Shown in pieces: positions 1 through 5,658 of a stretch of 7,370 bases of DNA. This stretch comes from Xanthobacteraceae bacterium (GTDB lineage Bacteria; Pseudomonadota; Alphaproteobacteria; Rhizobiales; Xanthobacteraceae): assembly GCA_030044035.1 (NCBI GenBank), contig JASHWN010000562.1, positions 1 through 7,370 of the forward strand, given 5' to 3'. The notes below the pieces were generated by a model that saw nothing but the letters and a program-made list of their open reading frames with translations, did not search any database and was not told where the DNA came from. The first letter of the stretch is position 1, and each line of letters begins with the position of its first letter. A program made the translations under genes and the position numbers.

Positions 1-1
1 C

Positions 2-2512
2 TGGGCCGGTGCCGCGGAACGCTATCCAAAGGATCGATTCCCCGGCGGCGTTCCGCCTGAAGTTGCGCAGCGGCTGCATGAGGAGCTGGCGCTGATCGCG
101 AAGCTGCAATACGCCCGCTATTTCCTCACCGTCCAAGATGTCGTCGCTTATGCCCGTAAAGAACAAAATATTCTCTGCCAGGGCCGCGGCTCGGCAGCCA
201 ACAGCGCAGTTTGCTATTGCCTCGGCATCACCGAGGTCAATCCGAACGCAAGCAATCTCCTGTTCGCCCGCTTCATTTCCGAAAACCGCGGCGAGCCGCC
301 CGACATCGACGTCGATTTCGAGCACGAGCGGCGCGAGGAGGTCATCCAGCACATCTATAAGCGCTATGGCCGCGACCGCGCGGCGATCTGCGCCACCGTG
401 GTGCATTACCGTTCGCGCCGCGCCATCCGCGAAGTCGGCAAGGTTTTGGGGCTGACCGAGGACGTCACCGCGGCGCTCGCCAAGACGGTCTGGGGCTCCT
501 CCGACGAAGGCTTGCCGGACGATCAGATTCGCCAGGCCGGCCTCGATCCAAACAATCCGGCGATCCGGCAGGCCGTCGCGCTCGCCGACGAGCTGATCGG
601 CTTTCCCCGCCATCTGTCGCAGCACGTCGGCGGCTTCGTGCTCACCCGCCTGCCGCTCGACGAGACCGTCCCCATCGGCAATGCCGCCATGGACGAGCGC
701 ACCTTCATCGAATGGGACAAGGACGACATCGACACGCTCGGCCTGATGAAGGTCGACGTGCTGGCGCTCGGCATGCTGAGCTGCCTGCGTCGCGGGCTCG
801 ACCTTCTCAAGGCGCATTACGGCCAGGATTTAACGCTGGCGAGCCTGCCGCAGGACGATCCCGCCGTCTACGCGATGCTGTCGCGCGCCGACTCGACCGG
901 CGTCTTCCAGGTCGAGAGCCGCGCCCAGATGTCGATGCTGCCGCGGCTCAAACCGCAATGCTTTTACGACCTCGTCATCGAGGTCGCCATCGTGCGGCCC
1001 GGCCCGATCCAGGGCGACATGGTGCATCCCTACCTGCGCCGCCGCGACGCGCTGCGAGGCGGCAAAGAACCCGATTATCCGTCGCCGCATCCGTCGCAGG
1101 GCGACCGCGATGAGCTCAAAGACGTGCTCAAGCGCACGCTCGGCGTGCCGCTGTTTCAGGAACAGGCGATGCAGATCGCGATCACGGCGGCGCAGTTCAC
1201 GCCCGACGAGGCGGACGGGCTGCGCCGCGCCATGGCGACGTTCCGCCACACCGGCAAGGTCCATCTGTTCCGCGACAAGTTCATCAACGGCATGACCGTG
1301 CGCGGCTACGACCGCAGCTTCGCCGAGCATTGTTTCGGCCAGATCGAAGGTTTCGGCGAATACGGTTTTCCGGAAAGCCACGCCGCGAGCTTCGCGCTGC
1401 TGGTCTATGCCTCGGCGTGGCTCAAGTGCCGTTATCCGGACGTGTTCTGCGCCGCCATCCTCAACAGCCAGCCGATGGGTTTTTATCAGCCGGCGCAGCT
1501 GGTGCGCGATGCCCGCGCGCACAACGTTGAAATCCGCGAGGTCGACGTCAATTTCAGCCAATGGGATTGCACGCTTGAACCGGCCCCCACCCTACCCTCC
1601 CCCGCAAGCGGGGGAGGGTTCGTCAATTTATCCTCCCCCGCTTGCGGGGGAGGGATGGGAGGGGGCCGGATGGCAGCCGGCCATGCGGTGCGGCTTGGCT
1701 TCCGTCTTGTCCACGGACTTGCGCAAGACGAGCTGAACAAGCTCATCGCGGCGCGCGGCAACGGCTTTTCCTCGATCGAGCGGCTCGCGGCAATCGCCGG
1801 CGTCTCGCGCTTCACCATCGAGCGGCTGGCGGAAGCCGACGCGTTCCGTTCGCTTCATCTCGACCGGCGCGCCGCGTTGTGGGCGGCGCGGCGGCTCGAC
1901 GTGATCGGCGCGCGCCCGAAGCGGCGCCCGGCTTCCTATGGCAAAGAAGAATTGCCGCTGTTGCGGCCGCATTTGAGCGACGAGCTTTTTCCCGAAGCAA
2001 CCGTCGCGCTTCCCGCCATGCCGCTTTCCGAGCACGTGGTCGAGGATTACGTGGCGACCGGCCTGTCGCTCAAAGACCATCCGGTGCGGTTTTTCCGCGA
2101 CCGCCTCGTCGCGCTCGGCGCCGCCCGCAACGTCGAGACCCGCAACGAGGCGTTGGAGCAAGACGCAACGATTACCGTTGCCGGTCTGGTTCTGGTGCGG
2201 CAGCGGCCGGGCACCTCGAAAGGCGTCGTATTCATGACGCTGGAGGACGAAACCGACATCGCCAACATCATCGTCTGGCCGAAGGTTTTCGAAAAAAATC
2301 GCCGCGTCGTGATGACCGCACGCTTTCTTGCCGTGCGCGGCCGCCTGCAGCGCGCCGGCCTCGTGATCCACGTCGTGGCCGAAAGTTTTGTCGATCTTTC
2401 CGCGCTGTTGCCGTGGCTGCGCGACGGCGGCGATCTGTTCTCACCGAAATTGTCCGGCGGTCCGCTGCCGCAAGAGACTGCACTGCCGCTGCGCAGCCGG
2501 GATTTTCACTGA
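2..2512 (+). CDS. dnaE2: Error-prone DNA polymerase DnaE2/ImuC (C-family), 5'-partial
   Basis: C-family DNA polymerase of the SOS mutagenesis cassette, which copies past damaged template, in known systems together with ImuA/ImuB and the sliding clamp. The reading frame is open from the left edge, so 836 C-terminal residues are visible; DnaE2 proteins are usually about 1,050-1,150 residues, so the N-terminal PHP domain is outside. Visible signatures: the palm motif [15 protein letters not shown] with catalytic aspartates D101 and D103 (codons at 302 and 308), the third palm aspartate D252 in MKVDVLALG (codon at 755), and the DnaE2-typical stretches [10 protein letters not shown] and [19 protein letters not shown]. 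Helix-hairpin-helix sequence follows near 1760-1850 and a C-terminal OB fold near 2170-2390. I see no clear QxxLF-type clamp motif. The oddity is an in-frame palindromic insertion at residues 527-556. DnaE1 is unlikely, given the DnaE2-type motifs and the SRAP neighbour. No LexA box is visible because the promoter is outside the window. Confidence 0.95.
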   Translation, partial: WAGAAERYPKDRFPGGVPPEVAQRLHEELALIAKLQYARYFLTVQDVVAYARKEQNILCQGRGSAANSAVCYCLGITEVNPNASNLLFARFISENRGEPPDIDVDFEHERREEVIQHIYKRYGRDRAAICATVVHYRSRRAIREVGKVLGLTEDVTAALAKTVWGSSDEGLPDDQIRQAGLDPNNPAIRQAVALADELIGFPRHLSQHVGGFVLTRLPLDETVPIGNAAMDERTFIEWDKDDIDTLGLMKVDVLALGMLSCLRRGLDLLKAHYGQDLTLASLPQDDPAVYAMLSRADSTGVFQVESRAQMSMLPRLKPQCFYDLVIEVAIVRPGPIQGDMVHPYLRRRDALRGGKEPDYPSPHPSQGDRDELKDVLKRTLGVPLFQEQAMQIAITAAQFTPDEADGLRRAMATFRHTGKVHLFRDKFINGMTVRGYDRSFAEHCFGQIEGFGEYGFPESHAASFALLVYASAWLKCRYPDVFCAAILNSQPMGFYQPAQLVRDARAHNVEIREVDVNFSQWDCTLEPAPTLPSPASGGGFVNLSSPACGGGMGGGRMAAGHAVRLGFRLVHGLAQDELNKLIAARGNGFSSIERLAAIAGVSRFTIERLAEADAFRSLHLDRRAALWAARRLDVIGARPKRRPASYGKEELPLLRPHLSDELFPEATVALPAMPLSEHVVEDYVATGLSLKDHPVRFFRDRLVALGAARNVETRNEALEQDATITVAGLVLVRQRPGTSKGVVFMTLEDETDIANIIVWPKVFEKNRRVVMTARFLAVRGRLQRAGLVIHVVAESFVDLSALLPWLRDGGDLFSPKLSGGPLPQETALPLRSRDFH
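1580..1669. repeat. 90-base palindromic (REP/MITE-like) element inserted in frame in dnaE2
   Basis: Imperfect inverted repeat. The arm 1580-1618 matches the reverse complement of 1631-1669 at 35 of 39 positions, around a 12-base AT-richer centre (1619-1630, ttcgtcaattta). Each arm holds its own hairpin: 1595-1605 pairs perfectly with 1608-1618 (11 bp, loop AA), and 1632-1641 pairs with 1644-1653 (10 bp, loop TT). The core hairpin word, CCCTCCCCCGC and its complement, is of a kind I recognise as common intergenic repeats in alphaproteobacteria (recollection, not a search). The element is exactly 30 codons and carries no stop in the dnaE2 frame. It encodes Pro/Ser/Gly-rich sequence between CTLE and the conserved-looking HAVRLGFR. 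No target-site duplication is evident, and the exact borders could shift by a few bases. Confidence 0.85.
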
Positions 2513-2533
2513 AATCGCAAAGGACCACGCCCA

Positions 2534-2538
2534 AAGGA
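2534..2538 (+). promoter_or_regulatory. Ribosome binding site of the SRAP gene
   Basis: AAGGA lies 8 bases before the ATG at 2547. It supports the start that gives an N-terminal Met-Cys-Gly-Arg, even though the same frame is open further upstream inside dnaE2. It also shows that the SRAP gene has its own translation initiation despite probable co-transcription with dnaE2. Confidence 0.7.
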
Positions 2539-2546
2539 TCATACCA

Positions 2547-3236
2547 ATGTGCGGCCGCGCCAAACTTCCCCAAGACGTTTCCGAAATTAAGCTCGATCTC
2601 GCCATCGATTGGGACGATACCGGCGACTACCGGCCGCGTTGGAACGCTGCTCCGACCTCGCAGCTTCCCGTGGTCGTGTCGCGCGACGGCCGCCGCATTC
2701 TGACCCTGATGCGCTGGGGCCTCGTCCCGCCATGGGCCAAAACCGTTGCGATCGGGCGCTCCACCTTCAACGCCCGGGCCGAAGACGTGCGCATGCGGCC
2801 GGCCTTCCGTGGCGCCTGGACGGCCGGGCGCCGCTGCCTCGTCATCGCCGACGCTTACTACGAGTGGCGCGCAGCCGATAAACAGCCGTTTGCTGTGGCG
2901 CTTGCCAATCGCGGACCGATGACCTTTGCGGGCTTATGGGACAGCTGGTGCGATCCCACAACAAAGGGCGGCAAGCCGCTTAAATCGTTCGCTATTCTCA
3001 CGACTTCAGCGAATGAGAAGCTGATGCCTCTGCACGATCGCATGCCGGTCCTGCTGGCGCCCGAGCACTGGCCGGCCTGGCTCGGCGAGACCATCACAAG
3101 CGAACCCGACTTGTCCGCCATGCTGCGGCCTTATCCTGGCGCCGCCATGAGCGCCTGGGCGGTGGACCGCCGGGTCGGCAATGTGCGCAATGACGACCCC
3201 GATCTCCTCGCGCCGCTCAGCGAACCGATCGCATGA
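2547..3236 (+). CDS. SOS response-associated peptidase (SRAP) family protein, YedK/HMCES-like
   Basis: 229-residue SRAP-domain protein. Family members form a stable thiazolidine DNA-protein crosslink with abasic sites in single-stranded DNA through Cys2, shielding the site from cleavage and error-prone handling. All key residues are visible: Cys2 immediately after the initiator Met (MCGR), the NAAPT segment at N33, RWGLVPPWA at 56-64, Asn75 in STFNARAE, Glu106 in YYEWR and His163 in LHDRMPVLL. The catalytic set matches E. coli YedK (C2, N75, E105, H160) almost position for position. Length is normal for the bacterial family. The start is fixed by the need for Cys2 and by AAGGA 8 bases upstream. 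The gene begins 34 bases after the dnaE2 stop on the same strand, so co-transcription is likely. SRAP genes are known to associate with SOS mutagenesis genes, and the pairing implies damage-inducible expression, although the promoter is not in the window. Confidence 0.95.
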   Translation: MCGRAKLPQDVSEIKLDLAIDWDDTGDYRPRWNAAPTSQLPVVVSRDGRRILTLMRWGLVPPWAKTVAIGRSTFNARAEDVRMRPAFRGAWTAGRRCLVIADAYYEWRAADKQPFAVALANRGPMTFAGLWDSWCDPTTKGGKPLKSFAILTTSANEKLMPLHDRMPVLLAPEHWPAWLGETITSEPDLSAMLRPYPGAAMSAWAVDRRVGNVRNDDPDLLAPLSEPIA

Positions 3237-3358
3237 AGCGGAGTTATCGACTGAGTTCCCGATGACCAGGAAGACGGCCGCAAACCGCGACAATGAAAGC
3301 ACAAAGCGCCGCCCAGATGGCAGTTGCGTCCTGTCCCGGTGACCTATATCGTTTAGCG

Positions 3359-3377
3359 CCTGCCGTAAGCAGGGTTT
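3359..3377 (+). terminator. Weak candidate terminator after the SRAP gene
   Basis: CCTGC (3359-3363) pairs with GCAGG (3369-3373) around a CGTAA loop, followed by GTTT. The stem is only 5 bp and the T tract is short, so this may be chance; it is the only hairpin followed by T residues in the gap. Confidence 0.2.
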
Positions 3378-3491
3378 GTCGGCGGTCCGCGTGTCGTGAT
3401 GAGGTGCTGCTAGCGGCCCGCGACACCGCGTGAGCGCGGCAGCGATGGACGATTGCGGTTGTTCCTGAGCGACGAAGGCGGGCAACAGATT

Positions 3492-3507
3492 CCGTAAAAC
3501 AATACGG
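3492..3507. promoter_or_regulatory. Inverted repeat CCGTA-N6-TACGG upstream of tctB, candidate operator
   Basis: Perfect 5-bp arms (3492-3496 and 3503-3507) flank the A-rich spacer aaacaa, ending 26 bases before the tctB start. Position and symmetry fit a dimeric repressor or activator site controlling the transporter operon. No regulator gene is in the window, and short palindromes of this size occur by chance. Confidence 0.3.
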
Positions 3508-3522
3508 CCCGATGCTGGGCCG

Positions 3523-3528
3523 GGAGGG
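3523..3528 (+). promoter_or_regulatory. Ribosome binding site of tctB
   Basis: GGAGGG lies 5 bases before the GTG at 3534. This strong Shine-Dalgarno match selects that GTG as the tctB start. An overlapping GTG at 3532 is in another frame and is not used. Confidence 0.7.
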
Positions 3529-3533
3529 AAAGT

Positions 3534-4028
3534 GTGCGGCCTTCCAGCCTGATCGGCAGCCTTGTACGCAAGCGCGACTTTTACGCCGGCGGATTGATGA
3601 TCCTGCTCGGCCTCGGCATCGCTCTCAAGGGAGCAACCTACCGGTCCGGCACCCTGATGCATATGGGGCCGGGCTTTTTGCCGACCGCGCTCGGCGTCAT
3701 CCTCATTCTCATCGGCATTGCGATCGGCGCCGCCGCGCTGGCGCCGTCCGATGGCCAGCACGACGAGAGCATCCTGCCGCCCAATCCGCAATGGTGGGCC
3801 TGGTTCTGCATCCTCATGAGCCCGGTGGCTTTCATCGTATTCGGACGCTTCCTCGGCATGGCGCCGGGAACGTTTGCCTGCGTCTTTGTCGCGGCGCTGG
3901 GCGATCGCTCCGCGACGTGGCTTAGCACGATTGTCCTATCAACCGTCGTCACTGTCTTCGGCGTCAGCCTGTTCTCGTACTTTCTCCAGGTCCCGATGCC
4001 GATATTCACCTGGGGGGGTGGCCTGTGA
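3534..4028 (+). CDS. tctB: TctB family small membrane subunit of a tripartite tricarboxylate transporter
   Basis: 164-residue membrane protein, the small and poorly conserved subunit of TTT transporters. These import tricarboxylates or other organic acids, driven by an ion gradient, with a periplasmic TctC-type binding protein. Hydrophobic segments lie roughly at residues 17-32, 51-70, 88-106, 110-124 and 128-153, fitting the usual four to five helices. The family-typical stretch between the first two, SGTLMHMGPGFLPTALG (residues 38-54), is clear. A short hydrophilic loop (71-86) follows the second helix. The start is GTG, chosen because GGAGGG sits 5 bases upstream and the N-terminus has the usual basic residues before the first helix. 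The stop overlaps the tctA start by 4 bases, so translation of the two is probably coupled. Confidence 0.88.
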   Translation: MRPSSLIGSLVRKRDFYAGGLMILLGLGIALKGATYRSGTLMHMGPGFLPTALGVILILIGIAIGAAALAPSDGQHDESILPPNPQWWAWFCILMSPVAFIVFGRFLGMAPGTFACVFVAALGDRSATWLSTIVLSTVVTVFGVSLFSYFLQVPMPIFTWGGGL

Positions 4029-5611
4029 TCGCAACGGCACTTACGGACCTTTGGCACGGGTTCGGGGTCGCGCTCGAACCGCATAATCTGTGGTGGTGCT
4101 TCGTCGGAGTTTTGGTCGGCAACATGGTCGGCGTGCTGCCCGGCATGGGCCCGCTCGCGACCATCTCGATCCTGTTGCCGCTGACCTTCGGCATGAAGCC
4201 GGTCGGCGCCATCCTGATGCTCGCCGGCGTGATGTACGGCGCGCAATATGGCGGAGCAATCTGCTCGATATTGCTGAACTTGCCCTGCCATCCGCCACAT
4301 GCGGTGACCTGTCTCGACGGCTTCCCGATGACCAAGCAGGGGCGCGGCGGCGTTGCGCTCGGCCTGACGGTGTTCGCTTCCTTCGTCGGCGCGTCGTGGG
4401 GCATCACCGAAATGATCTTCCTGTCGCCGCTCTTGGTGAAAGCGGCGTTGCAGTTCGGCCCGGCAGAAGTCTGCTCGCTGATGTTGCTTGGCCTATTGGC
4501 CGGATCGACGCTGGCGCGCGGCTCGCCGCTCAAGGGCGTGGCGATGACCGTGCTCGGCCTGTTCCTCGGCTCGGTCGGTACCGACCTCGAGACCGGCTCC
4601 GAGCGCTACACCTTCGGCATGACCGAGCTCGACGACGGCATCGAATTGATCGCGCTGGCGCTCGGCCTGTTCGACATCGCCGAGTTCATGAGCAGCGTCA
4701 ATCAGATCGCCCCGATCAACACCAAATACACCAACGTCCGCCTCAGCGACATGCGGCCGAGCAAGGCCGACTTCAAAAAGGCGTTCTTCCCGATGTGGCG
4801 CGGCACCATCGTCGGCAGCCTGTGCTCGCTCATCCCCGGCACCGGCCCGACGATCGCATCGTTCGTCGCCTATGCGACCGAGAAGAAAATCTCCAAACAT
4901 CCGGAAAAATTCGGCACTGGCCTCATCGAAGGCGTGGTCTGTCCCGAGGCCTCGACGCACTCCTCGGTGCAGGGCGATTTCATCCCGACCATGAGTCTCG
5001 GCATCCCGGGCGACGCCGTGATGGCGCTCCTGCTCGGCGCGCTGATGATCCAGGGCATCGTCCCGGGACCGCAGCTCATTTCGCAGCACCCCGACATCTT
5101 CTGGGGCCTGGTCGCCAGCTTCTGGATCGGCAACATCCTGTTGGTGCTGCTCAACGTGCCGCTGATCGGCGTCTGGGTGAAGATGCTGGCGATCCCCTAT
5201 CGCTTCCTCTATCCGAGCGCGCTGTTCTTCGTCTGCATCGGCGTCTATGCCGCCAACAACGACTTCTTCCAGGTCGGCGAGGTGGTGGTCATCGGCGCCT
5301 TCGGCTACGTGCTGCTGCGCCTCGGCTTTCATCCGGCGCCGATCCTGCTCGGCTTCGTGCTGGGCCCGCGCTTCGAGGAGAACTTCCGCCGCGCCATGCT
5401 GATCGCGCGCGGCGACATGACGGTGTTCGTGACGCGGCCGATCAGCGCCGTGTTCGTCGCTTTGTGCGTCATCCTGATCGGCACGCAGATCTACGTCCGG
5501 ATGCGCGGGTCGAAGTCCGTCGTTCCGGACGTCACCGACCACGGCGGACCCTCGCCGCCGATCTCGCCCGAGCTCCAGCCTCAGCGCATCCCGGTCACGC
5601 CGGCCGAATAA
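4025..5611 (+). CDS. tctA: TctA family large membrane subunit of a tripartite tricarboxylate transporter
   Basis: 528-residue polytopic inner-membrane protein, the transport subunit of a TTT system; the family is normally about 500 residues with some 12 helices. Two related halves are visible, each with a Pro-Gly-x-Gly-Pro element: GVLPGMGPLATI near residues 36-47 and SLIPGTGPTIAS near 268-279. Other family landmarks are YGAQYGGAICSILLN (71-85), LDGFPMTKQGRGG (97-109), LGIPGDAVMALLLGALMIQG (325-344) and PGPQL. The start is the GTG at 4025 within GTGA, overlapping the tctB stop; the G-rich run at 4012-4018 may act as ribosome site. The loop after ILLN reads LPCHPPHAVTC, which differs from the commoner TPGE-type sequence I recall, so the substrate may not be citrate. 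The C-terminal tail (about 495-528) is polar and Pro-rich. No tctC gene follows. Confidence 0.94.
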   Translation: MIATALTDLWHGFGVALEPHNLWWCFVGVLVGNMVGVLPGMGPLATISILLPLTFGMKPVGAILMLAGVMYGAQYGGAICSILLNLPCHPPHAVTCLDGFPMTKQGRGGVALGLTVFASFVGASWGITEMIFLSPLLVKAALQFGPAEVCSLMLLGLLAGSTLARGSPLKGVAMTVLGLFLGSVGTDLETGSERYTFGMTELDDGIELIALALGLFDIAEFMSSVNQIAPINTKYTNVRLSDMRPSKADFKKAFFPMWRGTIVGSLCSLIPGTGPTIASFVAYATEKKISKHPEKFGTGLIEGVVCPEASTHSSVQGDFIPTMSLGIPGDAVMALLLGALMIQGIVPGPQLISQHPDIFWGLVASFWIGNILLVLLNVPLIGVWVKMLAIPYRFLYPSALFFVCIGVYAANNDFFQVGEVVVIGAFGYVLLRLGFHPAPILLGFVLGPRFEENFRRAMLIARGDMTVFVTRPISAVFVALCVILIGTQIYVRMRGSKSVVPDVTDHGGPSPPISPELQPQRIPVTPAE

Positions 5612-5618
5612 ATCGAGC

Positions 5619-5658
5619 GATAATTGCAGCGAGCGCGCCGCTAAGCGGTGCCCGCTGC
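5619..5658 (-). terminator. Candidate terminator of htpG in the convergent tctA/htpG gap
   Basis: Read on the minus strand, GCAGCG (5658-5653) can pair with CGCTGC (5631-5626), with a small inner CCGC-TTA-GCGG hairpin (5648-5638) that includes the htpG stop codon. The AT-rich sequence AATTATC (5625-5619) follows. The stem is interrupted and the tail is not a pure T run, so this is a weak call. The gap between the two genes is only 29 bases, so any terminator must be compact or overlap the genes. Confidence 0.3.

Larger units (their letters stand above)
3237..3533. other. Non-coding gap between the SRAP gene and tctB
   Basis: 297 bases with no credible gene on either strand: the open frames crossing it lack family signatures and ribosome sites. 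It contains a small hairpin at 3359-3373, a second 5-bp hairpin with a TGAG loop at 3426-3439, and an inverted repeat at 3492-3507. It must hold the end of the dnaE2-SRAP transcript and probably the promoter of tctBA, but I cannot point to a convincing -35/-10 pair. Confidence 0.6.

Noticed and set aside
1267..1282. GTTC-N8-GTTC, resembling an alphaproteobacterial LexA box
   Set aside because: The spacing is 8 rather than the 7 expected, and it lies within conserved dnaE2 coding sequence far from any start.
1580..1669. CRISPR array or a transcription terminator
   Set aside because: Only two inverted copies, with no direct repeats or spacers, so not CRISPR. The hairpins lie in mid-gene and lack a T tract, so not a terminator.
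830..2371. Long antisense open frames opposite dnaE2 (about 830-1561 and 1628-2371)
   Set aside because: Same GC-bias artefact; the sense strand encodes an unambiguous DnaE2 with catalytic motifs.
3426..3439. CCGCG-TGAG-CGCGG hairpin in the gap before tctB
   Set aside because: Only 5 bp with no T tract and no tRNA or riboswitch features around it; expected by chance in GC-rich DNA.
3006..3791. A minus-strand open frame of 261 codons covering the SRAP end, the non-coding gap and the tctB start
   Set aside because: It would be antisense to two real genes, has no recognisable domain, and I see no supporting start signal.
4493..5542. A 349-codon antisense open frame opposite tctA
   Set aside because: Low-complexity His/Asp/Glu/Arg composition typical of the strand opposite a GC-rich gene; no recognisable family or ribosome site.
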